From positions 1-64,000 of the forward strand of contig NZ_SVFW01000015.1 in assembly GCF_015056685.1 (NCBI RefSeq): a stretch of DNA of 64,000 nt, read 5' to 3'. Position 1 is the first letter of the stretch. Each line of letters starts with the position of its first letter. Below the pieces are notes generated by a model. That model was given only the letters and a program-made list of their open reading frames with translations. It was not told the origin of the DNA and searched no databases. This stretch comes from Butyrivibrio sp. GTDB lineage: Bacteria; Bacillota; Clostridia; Lachnospirales; Lachnospiraceae. Positions 34,782-44,374 of this stretch are shown here, one piece after another. Both the position numbers and the translations under genes were made by a program.

Positions 34782-36593
34782 TTATTCCTGACTTTCCATG
34801 TAATGGTCAATAACCTTATAAAGCGGTAAATTGGGGTCCTCAATGGGCCCTATTTTACTATCTAATTGTAAAAGAAGCTGGGTGTCAGCAGTTACTAAAG
34901 GCCACTCGGGAAGCCCTTCTCCATTAGGATTTCCGGTTTTCACAAAATTTATCCAGTAGTTTTGCATTATCTCAGAAAGCTCAAAATCGCTCTCATCATA
35001 ATTTCCGGCATGTCTGTGAAGATTTCCGTAAGCATAAGGCAATTCTCCTGCGTGATGATTGGAAATTCTGCTGTTTGTTTTTGTGAAATAGTATTCGTAA
35101 ACAGGCTTATTTTGCTGAATCATGTAATTGGTCCATACATAGTGGGAATAAGTAAACCACATAGCGCTGTAGGCGGCGTTTAGTGACCCTTTTGCTTCGC
35201 CTTTCTTGTCGATAATGATATATTCATCTCTTTCAACTGCGTCATAAGGGAGTACGTCAGCCATCTCCTCGGCATAGCTTCCGAGATCCTCTGCAAGAAG
35301 TTCAACGTAGTTTTCTTTAGTAGCTTTTGTTCCAAGCATAAATGCATCAGCTTCTTTTAAATTAAAGCCGTTTAAAAGAGCTTTCTCGTGATTATTACCT
35401 TTCTCATATGTGAGATAAGGCATTTCTGTTATAGCGTAGCCGTCAAGTGTCATGGCTGAATTGTTAGCTGAAGTCTTAACGAGCTTTTCGGCAGGTATGC
35501 TTCTTAACTCATCAGAAGATGAAACAGAGAATTCCTCTTTTACAATATTGCCCTGTTCTACAGCTTCATCGTAGGATCTGAAGGTATGGAAAGGCTTTTT
35601 GGCCACAATTCCACTGGACTCAGCGATTGCGTAGTTGAATAATCCATCTGTAAGTGGTGATACGCAGATAGCGTTAACACTGGAAGCACCTGCAGATTCG
35701 CCTGCAATTGTTATCCTGTCCGGGTCCCCTCCGAATGCTTCAATATTTTCACGTACCCACTTAAGAGCTGCTACCTGATCTAAAAGACCGTAGTTACCGG
35801 TTGTGCCATTTGGAGACTCAGCCTTTAGATCATCAGAGGCATAGTAACCAAAAACGCCAAGGCGATATGCGCAGTTAACGAATACAACACCTTTTTTAGC
35901 CAGATCTTCTCCGCGATATTCAGTATAGGAAGGCTGCCCGGTAGTTAGGGAGCCACCGTGAATATAGAATATGACAGGCAGGAGCTCATCGGACTCTTTT
36001 TCAGGTGAAAAGACATTAAGATAAAGGCAGTCTTCGCTCATTTCTTCGCGATATTCATCCCCGAATTTTATGCGGTAGTCATTCCATCCAATAATGTGGG
36101 AAAGAGAATCATAGAGAGCTGAACTTCTTGGCTGCATAGCCATAGGGCCAAAGTGATCGCATGCAAGTACGCCATCCCATGGCAGGGGCGCCTGGGGCTC
36201 TTTAAAGCGCAGATCACCTACAGGAGGTGCTGCGTAAGGAATACCTGCGTAGACTTTTACTGATCTGTCTGCATTGTACACGCCGGTTAAGACACCCTGA
36301 TCAATAGTTATTTCTTCTGTGACTTCGGGATTCTTGTTGTCAACAGCAGGAACTCTTTTAAATGGAGGAGCAGTAAGTTTGTAGTTCAGTACCAGAATAG
36401 CTATAAAAACGAGCCACATAAGGCAAGTGAAAATGGACTTATGTGTTATTTTTTTCATGATCGTGTTTTTTAGTGCAAGCATCAGTACTGCAGCTATTAC
36501 TGCAATGGCCCATCCTGCAAGTACATTTTTTGATAACTCTAAAATGACGATGTACAGAAGAGTTATCAGTATTATTGCAATATTGAAAATCAT
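34782..36593 (-). CDS. Membrane-anchored type B carboxylesterase
   Basis: A 603-residue serine esterase of the cholinesterase/pNB-esterase family. The N-terminal part (residues 1-75) holds two to three membrane helices, unusual for this family. The catalytic domain runs from VLTGVYNADRSVKVYAGIPYAAPPVGDLRF to the end, with nucleophile GESAGAS, oxyanion HGG and a candidate His in SNHHAGELPYAYGN. The domain after the helices would lie outside if three helices are used. The target ester is unknown; deacetylation of plant polymers is a possibility (inference). Confidence 0.85.
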   Translation of the reverse strand: MIFNIAIILITLLYIVILELSKNVLAGWAIAVIAAVLMLALKNTIMKKITHKSIFTCLMWLVFIAILVLNYKLTAPPFKRVPAVDNKNPEVTEEITIDQGVLTGVYNADRSVKVYAGIPYAAPPVGDLRFKEPQAPLPWDGVLACDHFGPMAMQPRSSALYDSLSHIIGWNDYRIKFGDEYREEMSEDCLYLNVFSPEKESDELLPVIFYIHGGSLTTGQPSYTEYRGEDLAKKGVVFVNCAYRLGVFGYYASDDLKAESPNGTTGNYGLLDQVAALKWVRENIEAFGGDPDRITIAGESAGASSVNAICVSPLTDGLFNYAIAESSGIVAKKPFHTFRSYDEAVEQGNIVKEEFSVSSSDELRSIPAEKLVKTSANNSAMTLDGYAITEMPYLTYEKGNNHEKALLNGFNLKEADAFMLGTKATKENYVELLAEDLGSYAEEMADVLPYDAVERDEYIIIDKKGEAKGSLNAAYSAMWFTYSHYVWTNYMIQQNKPVYEYYFTKTNSRISNHHAGELPYAYGNLHRHAGNYDESDFELSEIMQNYWINFVKTGNPNGEGLPEWPLVTADTQLLLQLDSKIGPIEDPNLPLYKVIDHYMESQE

Positions 36594-36682
36594 GTTGTCT
36601 CCTTTTTAGATAATAATTTAAATTGCTTACAATATTATAACACAAAATTATATTACCCAATTCAAAATTTGTACAGCATCAG

Positions 36683-36741
36683 TTTGTTGACAACAAATTT
36701 TATTAGGAATATTCTATGTATTGAGGTTAGCTAAAGCTAAC
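36683..36741 (+). promoter_or_regulatory. Promoter with two palindromes before the MacB-like operon
   Basis: TTGACA (36687-36692), 17-bp spacer and TATTCT (36710-36715) form a strong promoter. A 15-bp palindrome TTTGTTG-A-CAACAAA (36683-36697) overlaps the -35. A second, GTTAGCT-AA-AGCTAAC (36726-36741), lies just beyond the expected start site. Both look like operator sites. Confidence 0.6.
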
Positions 36742-36793
36742 AAAAAAGTAATGGCTTTATATCTAATAGTAATCAAAAAGAAGGAAATGATAT

Positions 36794-37492
36794 ATGCAAC
36801 TGGAATTACAAAACATCAAAAAATCCTATGGAGAAAATGAAAGCAGGATAGAAGTTCTAAAGGACATAAGTCTAAGCGTTGAAAGGGGCGAATTTGTTGT
36901 ACTCCTTGGGCCATCCGGGTCAGGCAAGTCTACTTTACTTAATATAATTGGAGGAATAGATAATGCGGATTCAGGAAAGATAATAATCCGCGAAAAGAGT
37001 ATGTCTGATATGGACGAGAAGGCTCTCACAAACTATAGGAGGGAGCATTTGGGATATATTTTTCAGATGTATAATCTGATACCAAATTTAAATGTAAGAG
37101 AGAACATCGAAGTAGGGGCATACCTGTCAAAGAATCCCCTTGATATTGATGAGCTGCTTGATGTTTTGGGACTGACTAATCATCAGAATAAGCTTCCAAG
37201 CCAGCTCTCTGGTGGCCAGCAGCAAAGATGCGCTATAGGAAGAGCTATAGTAAAAAATCCGGACATACTTCTTTGCGATGAGCCCACAGGAGCTCTTGAT
37301 TATAAGACGTCAAAAGAAATTCTGGCACTTATAGAAGAAGTAAATCAGAAATATGGGAATACTGTGATCATGGTAACTCACAATGATGCCATCAAGAATA
37401 TGGCTGATTTTGTGGTTAAGCTAAGAGACGGCGTAATAAGAAAAAGCTATAGAAATGAAGTAAAACAGAAAGCAGAAGAACTTGACTGGTAA
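36794..37492 (+). CDS. MacB/LolD-type ABC ATPase
   Basis: A 232-residue ATPase with Walker A GPSGSGKST, Q-loop YIFQMYNLIPNLN, signature LSGGQQQRCAIGRA and Walker B LLCDEPTGALD. It belongs to the lipoprotein/macrolide/antimicrobial peptide family that energises FtsX-like permeases by mechanotransmission. The permease gene starts 10 bp after its stop. A regulated promoter with two palindromes lies upstream. Confidence 0.92.
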   Translation: MQLELQNIKKSYGENESRIEVLKDISLSVERGEFVVLLGPSGSGKSTLLNIIGGIDNADSGKIIIREKSMSDMDEKALTNYRREHLGYIFQMYNLIPNLNVRENIEVGAYLSKNPLDIDELLDVLGLTNHQNKLPSQLSGGQQQRCAIGRAIVKNPDILLCDEPTGALDYKTSKEILALIEEVNQKYGNTVIMVTHNDAIKNMADFVVKLRDGVIRKSYRNEVKQKAEELDW

Positions 37493-37502
37493 GAGGCGTT
37501 TA

Positions 37503-39824
37503 ATGAAGAATCCATTAAATAAAAGGCTCTTTAGAGAGCTTAAAAGTGATATAGGCAAATATTTTGTAATCTTTGTGCTGCTGGTTCTGTCAATAGGATT
37601 TGTATCAGGGTTTCTTGTGGCAGGAGAGAGCATGATCAAGGCTTACAATGACAGTTTTGAAAAATATACTATAGAAAACGGCAATTTTAGGACTGAAGAA
37701 GAGCTTACAGATGCTCAAAAAGAGTGGATTGAGGATAGAGGAGTCTCATTATACGAGAACTTCTATATAGAAAAAGAATTCAGCAATGATACAACCATAA
37801 GGATATATTCAAACAGAGAAGAAATCGATAAAATCTGCGTGATGGAAGGAAGACTTCCTGAGGGCAAAAATGAGATAGCTATAGACAGGATGTATGCAGA
37901 GAACAATGGACTTTTGGTAGGAGATGAACTTATTTCAGAAGATGTCCCCTACAAAATAGTGGGCTATATTGCGCTTCCTGACTACAGCGCACTTTTTTAC
38001 AGCAACAATGACATGATGTTTGATGCCTCTGCCTTTGGAGTTGCAGTGGTAGACAAAACGCAGTTCAAGGATTACCTGGATGAGGGCATTAGATACAACT
38101 ACTCATGGATCTATAATAATGAACCAGAGACACAAGCCGAGGAAAAAGAAGTATCAGACGACCTTATGGAAGCAATAGCCAAGAAGGTATCATTGGAAAG
38201 CTTTATTCCAAGGTATTTAAACCAGGCAATCACTTTTACAGGTGAAGATATTGTTGGTGATAAGGCTATGATGGAAGTTCTTCTCTATATCATTATAATC
38301 ATTACAGCCTTTGTTTTTGGAATCACCATAAATAACACTATACATAAAGAGGCCTGTGTTATTGGCACTCTTCGGGCATCAGGCTACACGATAAATGAGC
38401 TTATAGGGCACTACATGAAAATGCCTGTTATTGTGACCTGTTTTTCTGCAGTAATTGGCAATATCCTTGGCTACACAATATTTAAGAATGTTTGTGTTAG
38501 CATGTACTACGGAAGCTATTCACTTCCTACATATGTGACAATTTGGAGCGCAGAGGCCTTTTTTAAGACAACCCTGATACCGCTGGCAATAATGCTTGTC
38601 ATTACTTATGTGATACTGAAAAAGAAGCTTTCTCTTAGTCCGCTTAAGCTTATAAGAAGGGATATTTCAGGTAAAAGAAGGCTCAATTCAATAAAGCTTA
38701 ATAAATCCATAAGGTTTTTTGACAGATTCAGGATAAGAATACTAATTCAGAATAAAAGCAGCTACATAACTCTTTTCATAGGTCTTCTTTTTGCCAATCT
38801 TCTACTGTTCTTTGGAATGATGCTTCCACCTTTGCTCGTGCATTTTCAGGGAATAGTTACGCAGAGTATGCTTGCAAAGCACATCTATATTTTCCAGGTT
38901 CCTGCGGGGGCGATAGATACTGATGATCAATTATCAGCTGCATTTTCATATATTTTCTATGAAAACAAGATATCGACAAACAATCCGGATGCCGAGAAGT
39001 TTTCTGCTTATAGTCTGAAAACAATAGGTGAAAAGGGCGCGAGAGTTGAAGATGTGACTTTGTATGGTGTCTCTGATGACAGCAGGTACATAGATGCTGA
39101 TTTCGATGATAAGACTGTACTTATATCATCGGCATATGAGGATAAATATGGGCTAAAAGCAGGGGATGTCATAACACTTAAAGAACCTTACGAAGACAAA
39201 TACTATGGGTTTAAGATTACCGGTACCTACGATTATGACGGTGGAATTGCGGTATTTATGAGCAAGAAACACCTAAATGAAACTATGGGCCTTGGAGAAG
39301 ACTATTTCTCCGGATATTTCTCGGACAGTGAGATAACAGACATTGATAGTAAGTATATTGGAACAACAGTTGATGAGGAATCCCTTACAAGAGTATCAAG
39401 GCAGCTTATGATATCCATGGGTAATCTTATGTATATGGTTGATGGATTTTCAATCATCCTGTTTATTGTCCTCATATATCTTTTGTCAAAACTGATTATT
39501 GAGCGCAACGTACAGTCAATCTCTATGGTAAAGATCCTTGGCTATTCAAGAAAAGAGATAGCTCTTTTATATATCTTGCCCACAGCACTCGTGGTGGTGT
39601 TTTCGCTTTTGGTATCGTATCCAATCCTTTCGTATGTGATGGTTGGAATATTCAGAATGATGCTAAAGCAGATGATGAGTGGCTGGATGATAATATGGCT
39701 GGATCCTTCGGTTTATATAAAAATGTTCCTTATGGGAGTAGCTACTTATGCAATAACAGCCCTTATAGAGTACCGTAAGATAGGAAATATCCCGATGAGT
39801 GAGGCGCTAAAAAACGTAGAATAA
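37503..39824 (+). CDS. FtsX-like ABC permease
   Basis: A 773-residue membrane protein. One N-terminal helix (about 14-38) and a large extracellular domain precede three helices at about 255-375. A second extracellular domain and three C-terminal helices (after 630) follow, with FtsX motifs such as SISMVKILGYSRKEIALLYILP. The organisation fits the large permease of MacB-like or BceB-like systems in Firmicutes. The start at 37503 follows AGAGGCG; a longer frame overlapping the ATPase is rejected. The substrate may be a peptide or lipoprotein. Confidence 0.85.
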   Translation: MKNPLNKRLFRELKSDIGKYFVIFVLLVLSIGFVSGFLVAGESMIKAYNDSFEKYTIENGNFRTEEELTDAQKEWIEDRGVSLYENFYIEKEFSNDTTIRIYSNREEIDKICVMEGRLPEGKNEIAIDRMYAENNGLLVGDELISEDVPYKIVGYIALPDYSALFYSNNDMMFDASAFGVAVVDKTQFKDYLDEGIRYNYSWIYNNEPETQAEEKEVSDDLMEAIAKKVSLESFIPRYLNQAITFTGEDIVGDKAMMEVLLYIIIIITAFVFGITINNTIHKEACVIGTLRASGYTINELIGHYMKMPVIVTCFSAVIGNILGYTIFKNVCVSMYYGSYSLPTYVTIWSAEAFFKTTLIPLAIMLVITYVILKKKLSLSPLKLIRRDISGKRRLNSIKLNKSIRFFDRFRIRILIQNKSSYITLFIGLLFANLLLFFGMMLPPLLVHFQGIVTQSMLAKHIYIFQVPAGAIDTDDQLSAAFSYIFYENKISTNNPDAEKFSAYSLKTIGEKGARVEDVTLYGVSDDSRYIDADFDDKTVLISSAYEDKYGLKAGDVITLKEPYEDKYYGFKITGTYDYDGGIAVFMSKKHLNETMGLGEDYFSGYFSDSEITDIDSKYIGTTVDEESLTRVSRQLMISMGNLMYMVDGFSIILFIVLIYLLSKLIIERNVQSISMVKILGYSRKEIALLYILPTALVVVFSLLVSYPILSYVMVGIFRMMLKQMMSGWMIIWLDPSVYIKMFLMGVATYAITALIEYRKIGNIPMSEALKNVE

Positions 39825-39935
39825 CCAAAAAGATTTTTCTTTTTTATAAAAAGTCTTCTTTACACGGACAATTTAGTATGATAATGTGGTAAAGTAAAAG
39901 CAGAGTAAATATGGAATTCCAAAAAAGGAGACTTT

Positions 39936-40760
39936 ATGAAAAAGAAATTTGTATCTGTACTTATGGCTTTAACTACAGCTATGATGTTTACTGCTTGCGG
40001 ACAGTCAGCTACTACAGAAAATGCTGAAAGTGCTACAGAGAGCGTATCTGCAGAGAGCGATCTTGAGTACATCAAAGGAAAAGGAAACCTCATTGTAGGC
40101 ATCACAGACTTTGCGCCTATGGACTATAAAGACGACAACGGAGAGTGGATCGGATTTGACGCCGATATGGCAAAAGAGATAGCAAAAGCTCTTGGTGTAG
40201 AAGCAGAGTTTGTAGAGATTGACTGGGACAACAAGGTACTTGAGCTCAATAACAAGTCAATTGATGTTGTATGGAATGGTATGACACTTACACCAGAAGT
40301 GACAAACTCAATGACTTGTACTAATGCATATTGCAATAATGCACAGGTTGTGATTGTTAAAGCGGAAGATGCTGATAAATACAGCACACTTGAATCTTTG
40401 GCTGACCTTACTTTTGCTGTTGAGTCAGGTTCTGCAGGAGAGGCTGCAGCTATAGAAAACAATTTTAACACAACAGCGCTTAAGTCACAGGCTGACGCTG
40501 TTATGGAAGTTGCAGCAGGGACATCAGATGCATGCATTATCGATCTTTTGATGGCAGGAGCAATGGTTGGTGAAGGAACAGGATATGCTGATCTTATACA
40601 CACTGTTGAGCTTACAACAGAAGAATATGGAATTGGATGCAGAAAAGACTCAGATCTTGCAGCATTTATAAACGATGAGATGAAGAGTCTTTATGCTAAT
40701 GGCACAATGAAAGAAATAGCCACAAAATATGGTGTTCAGGACGCACTTGTAGAGCAGTAA
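39936..40760 (+). CDS. Amino-acid ABC transporter binding lipoprotein
   Basis: A 274-residue extracellular lipoprotein (lipobox TAC near residue 21) of the SBP_bac_3 family. GNLIVGITDFAPMDYKDDNGEWIGFDADMAKEIAKALGVEAEFVEIDWD is the typical ligand-binding lobe of polar amino-acid receptors. It is the first gene of a binding protein-permease-ATPase set, behind AAAGGAG. Ligand specificity cannot be read from sequence. Confidence 0.92.
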   Translation: MKKKFVSVLMALTTAMMFTACGQSATTENAESATESVSAESDLEYIKGKGNLIVGITDFAPMDYKDDNGEWIGFDADMAKEIAKALGVEAEFVEIDWDNKVLELNNKSIDVVWNGMTLTPEVTNSMTCTNAYCNNAQVVIVKAEDADKYSTLESLADLTFAVESGSAGEAAAIENNFNTTALKSQADAVMEVAAGTSDACIIDLLMAGAMVGEGTGYADLIHTVELTTEEYGIGCRKDSDLAAFINDEMKSLYANGTMKEIATKYGVQDALVEQ

Positions 40761-40780
40761 TATCAAAGGAATATCAATAT

Positions 40781-41437
40781 ATGTTTTCAGCAGTTACTTT
40801 ATCACTTCTTGGGGGTTTTTTAGGTACATTAAAACTCTTCATTCTTACGCTTGTTTTTTCATTGCCGCTGGGGCTTTTGATAAGTCTTGGCTCAATGAGT
40901 AAACGCGCGATTATAAGACTACCCATTAGGTTCATTATTTGGGTAGTCAGAGGCACGCCTCTCATGCTACAGCTTCTTGTTATCTTTTATGGCCCTGGCA
41001 TTTTCTTTGGAAATAACCTATGGGGCTCCGGATCAACAGGAAGGTTCACAGCCGCTTTGGTAGCCTTTGTATTTAATTACGCATGTTATTTTAGTGAAAT
41101 ATTCAGGGGCGGAATTCAGTCTATTCCTAAGGGGCAGCATGAGGCTGCAGCTGTTCTTGGTCTTACAAAAACACAGACCTTTTTCAAAATAATACTCTTA
41201 CAGGTAGTAAAGAGAATTGTGCCACCTATATCCAACGAAGTTATTACCTTGGTGAAAGATACTTCTTTAGCCAGGGTTATTGCGTTCTACGAGATAATTT
41301 GGGAGGGAGAGCGCTTTATCAAAAGTAGTGGAATAATCTGGCCTCTGTTTTATACAGGTGTATTCTATCTGATATTCAGCGGACTTTTGACACTTCTTTT
41401 CGGATATATTGAAAAGAAACTGGATTATTTTAAGTGA
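40781..41437 (+). CDS. Polar amino-acid ABC permease
   Basis: A 218-residue membrane subunit of the HisM/GlnP type with about five helices. It has the characteristic loop RGGIQSIPKGQHEAAAVLGLTKTQTFFKIILLQ (the EAA motif contacting the ATPase). It follows the binding protein by 20 bp and is followed by the ATPase gene. Only one permease gene is present, so it probably forms a homodimer. Confidence 0.9.
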   Translation: MFSAVTLSLLGGFLGTLKLFILTLVFSLPLGLLISLGSMSKRAIIRLPIRFIIWVVRGTPLMLQLLVIFYGPGIFFGNNLWGSGSTGRFTAALVAFVFNYACYFSEIFRGGIQSIPKGQHEAAAVLGLTKTQTFFKIILLQVVKRIVPPISNEVITLVKDTSLARVIAFYEIIWEGERFIKSSGIIWPLFYTGVFYLIFSGLLTLLFGYIEKKLDYFK

Positions 41438-41456
41438 TCGTTAGGCGGTGCGTTTT

Positions 41457-42209
41457 ATGGCAATACTCGAAGTAAAAAATATAACAAAAAGTTTTGATAA
41501 TACAGAAATTCTGAAGGATATAAGCTTTGATCTTGAAAAAGGAAAGACGCTTTCGATCCTTGGAAGGTCAGGAAGCGGAAAAACTACTCTTTTAAGGTGC
41601 CTCAATTTCCTTGAAACACCGGACGGCGGCACTATCAGTGTAAATGGAGAGCTTTTATTTGATGGTAATAATCCTGTTTTAGGCGAAAAAGAGCTTAGAG
41701 AGAAAAGGCTTCACTTCGGCATGGTTTTTCAGCAGTTCAACCTTTTTCCTCAATACACAGCTCTTGAGAATGTTATCCTTGCTCCGGGGATACTTAAGCC
41801 TGAAAAAGACAAGACAGAGCTGCTAGTGGAAGGAAAAGCAATTCTAAGTAAGATGGGATTGCTGGACAGAATGGACAATTATCCCCATCAGCTATCAGGT
41901 GGACAACAACAGAGAGTGGCTATTGCAAGGGCTCTTGCTCTTAAACCGGATATTCTATGCTTTGATGAACCTACGTCAGCACTCGATCCGGAACTGACAG
42001 GAGAAGTTCTTAAGGTTATAAAAGAGCTTGCACAGCAGGAAACAACGATGATAATCGTTACCCATGAGATAGAATTTGCAAAAGATGTTTCAGATGAGAT
42101 TATTTTCATGGATGAAGGCGTTATTGCTGAAAAGGGCAGTCCATCCCAGATAATTGATAATCCTCAGAATGAGCGAACAAAGCAGTTTTTACTTAATTAT
42201 CATATGTGA
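41457..42209 (+). CDS. GlnQ-like amino-acid ABC ATPase
   Basis: A 250-residue ATPase with Walker A GRSGSGKTT, signature LSGGQQQRVAIARA and Walker B ILCFDEPTSALDPE, followed by the H-loop VTHEIEFA. It belongs to the PAO-type amino-acid importers. ATG 41457 with AGGCGG 8 bases upstream is preferred to a GTG at 41448. It closes the operon, before a good terminator. Confidence 0.92.
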   Translation: MAILEVKNITKSFDNTEILKDISFDLEKGKTLSILGRSGSGKTTLLRCLNFLETPDGGTISVNGELLFDGNNPVLGEKELREKRLHFGMVFQQFNLFPQYTALENVILAPGILKPEKDKTELLVEGKAILSKMGLLDRMDNYPHQLSGGQQQRVAIARALALKPDILCFDEPTSALDPELTGEVLKVIKELAQQETTMIIVTHEIEFAKDVSDEIIFMDEGVIAEKGSPSQIIDNPQNERTKQFLLNYHM

Positions 42210-42216
42210 TTTATTT

Positions 42217-42250
42217 AGACCGGAATCGTTAGTTTCCGGTCTTATTTTTT
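42217..42250 (+). terminator. Terminator of the amino-acid ABC operon
   Basis: AGACCGGAA (42217-42225) pairs with TTCCGGTCT (42234-42242), followed by TATTTTTT. Confidence 0.8.
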
Positions 42251-42305
42251 CTATGGTATACTTAAAAGATACCAGCGACTATTTTGTAATTTTAAGGTGA
42301 TATTT

Positions 42306-44357
42306 ATGGAAAAAGAAATACTTATTAAAGAACAGGAGCATCTGACATTAGTTTATGATAAGCTCTTGGAAATGAAGAAAAAACTTGAAGATCAGATAGC
42401 TGCGCTTGATGAAAAGGCAGTGGATGATAAGAATGATATACGCGATAATATCCGTTTTGATTATGCAGATATAGAGACAACAATGGAAACTCTTGCGGAG
42501 ATCGAGGTATGGAATCGCTATATCGATACCTATAACGTAGAGAGTTCCTCGTTGGGAAAGCGTTTGGATACAGTGAACAAACTGCTTGAATCCCCTTATT
42601 TTGCCAAGATAGAGCTTCAGTTTGACACATCGGAGGAGCCTGAAAGCTACTACATTGGAAGAGCAGCCATTTCTGAGAATGGTTATGATCAGATGGTAGT
42701 TGACTGGAGATCTCCTATTGCTGAAGTTTACTATAATCAGGAAATGGGCAACACTCACTATACTGTTGAGGACAGGCAGATTCCTGTAGACTTAAAGCTT
42801 CGAAGGCAGTTTGACCTAAAGAAAGATAAGCTTCTTTCTTATTTTGACACTCAGATCGCTATTGAAGATCCTATGCTCCTGCAGTCCTTATCACAGATAC
42901 GATCAGATAAAATGCAGGCAATTACTTCAACTATTCAGAAAGAGCAGAATACCGTCATCAGATATCCGGATGTTCCTGTTCTTTTAGTAAATGGAATTGC
43001 GGGAAGTGGAAAAACTTCTGTTTTGCTTCAGAGAATAGCATATCTCTTTTACCAAAAGAGAAAGACACTTCGCCCTGATCAGGTATGCCTTATGACCTTA
43101 AATCCGGTGTTCCGCGACTATATTGACAATGTCCTTCCGGATCTGGGTGAGTCCAATCCACTTACCATAACATGGGATGAGTTCCTTGATATGGTGGGCG
43201 TTCCGTTTATTGATAACGACTACGACTACACAGAGGCAGATAACCTCAAAAAGATCCATGATACATTGCCAACACTTATACCGGAAGTGGACGACTTTTT
43301 TGATATAACTCAAAAAGAAACCATGGTGATACCAAAAAAAGATGTTCTTTCTGTTATTAACAGATTTAGCCAGTTTCCTATGGGCGTTCGACTTTTCCAG
43401 ATTGCATCTGATGAGCTTTTGGAAAGAGCTAAAAATATACTGAAAAACTCTGATAATTACGTTGATAATGAGTCCGACAGTGTTGCAAAGTCAGAAAATG
43501 CAGATAATAATCGTCTGGAAAATGACTTTGGCGGAGCTATTCGAACCATCAAAAAATGCAGTTTTATCAATGTTATGCATATAGCCCAGCGTATTCTTGG
43601 AACATCGCATATTACAGCGGCTGAATGGTTGTATACCAAGATGGAGCTCACAGGTGAATGTGACAGAAATATGCGTTATGTGATGATCGATGAAGTGCAG
43701 GATTATACCATGGCGCAAATGATGGTATTTAGAAAATTTTTCCCAAATGCACGTTTTATGTTGCTTGGAGATGAATACCAGTCAATTCGCGAAGGCACGA
43801 TCTCTTTTGCCGAAATAAAAGAAATGGCAGAAAAAGACGGCAAAGAATTTGTGGAACTACCGCTTATGACAAGCTATAGAAGTTCGCCGGAGATCACAGA
43901 GATGTTCTCGTCTTTGTTGCCTGCAGAGAAAAAAATGTCGGTTTCTTCTGTTAAGAGGCCCGGTGAAAAGACAATTGTAAAAGAATGTAGTTCAGAAGCT
44001 GAATATTATTCGGAATTAAAGGCTCACATAAATGAGTTTGGCAAAAAAGATGGCATAACAGCTGTTATCTGTAGAAATGCCTATTCTCTTGAAAAAATCA
44101 GTGCGTCATTGAAAGGTTTAGATATAAAGATCATATCTGAGCAGGATGCTCTTCCATCAAGCGGAGCTGTTTTAATGGAGTTATCATTGGCAAAGGGGCT
44201 TGAATTTGACAATGTTATTCTCGCTGATGTGGACCAGGAATCTTATCCGGACAAAGAACTGGGAAGACATTGCCTGTATACGGCTATGTCCCGTGCTACA
44301 CAAAGACTTGTTGTATTGTCCTGTGGTAAGTTATCTGATACTTTAAAAAAATTTTAA
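42306..44357 (+). CDS. helD: HelD-like RNA polymerase recycling helicase
   Basis: A 683-residue SF1 helicase-fold protein. It starts with a coiled-coil arm (EKEILIKEQEHLTLVYDKLLEMKKKLEDQ) that inserts into RNA polymerase in HelD. It then has the YYIGRAAI...VVDWRSPIAEVYY block, Walker A NGIAGSGKTSVLLQRIAYLFY and motif V LAKGLEFDNVILADVD. HelD frees stalled polymerase from DNA or RNA. ATG 42306 follows AAGG; the GTG at 42297 is rejected. It begins a probable operon with DUF3048 and larE. It is shorter than B. subtilis HelD. Confidence 0.88.
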   Translation: MEKEILIKEQEHLTLVYDKLLEMKKKLEDQIAALDEKAVDDKNDIRDNIRFDYADIETTMETLAEIEVWNRYIDTYNVESSSLGKRLDTVNKLLESPYFAKIELQFDTSEEPESYYIGRAAISENGYDQMVVDWRSPIAEVYYNQEMGNTHYTVEDRQIPVDLKLRRQFDLKKDKLLSYFDTQIAIEDPMLLQSLSQIRSDKMQAITSTIQKEQNTVIRYPDVPVLLVNGIAGSGKTSVLLQRIAYLFYQKRKTLRPDQVCLMTLNPVFRDYIDNVLPDLGESNPLTITWDEFLDMVGVPFIDNDYDYTEADNLKKIHDTLPTLIPEVDDFFDITQKETMVIPKKDVLSVINRFSQFPMGVRLFQIASDELLERAKNILKNSDNYVDNESDSVAKSENADNNRLENDFGGAIRTIKKCSFINVMHIAQRILGTSHITAAEWLYTKMELTGECDRNMRYVMIDEVQDYTMAQMMVFRKFFPNARFMLLGDEYQSIREGTISFAEIKEMAEKDGKEFVELPLMTSYRSSPEITEMFSSLLPAEKKMSVSSVKRPGEKTIVKECSSEAEYYSELKAHINEFGKKDGITAVICRNAYSLEKISASLKGLDIKIISEQDALPSSGAVLMELSLAKGLEFDNVILADVDQESYPDKELGRHCLYTAMSRATQRLVVLSCGKLSDTLKKF

Positions 44358-44374
44358 TTTAAGAGGGGAATGTT

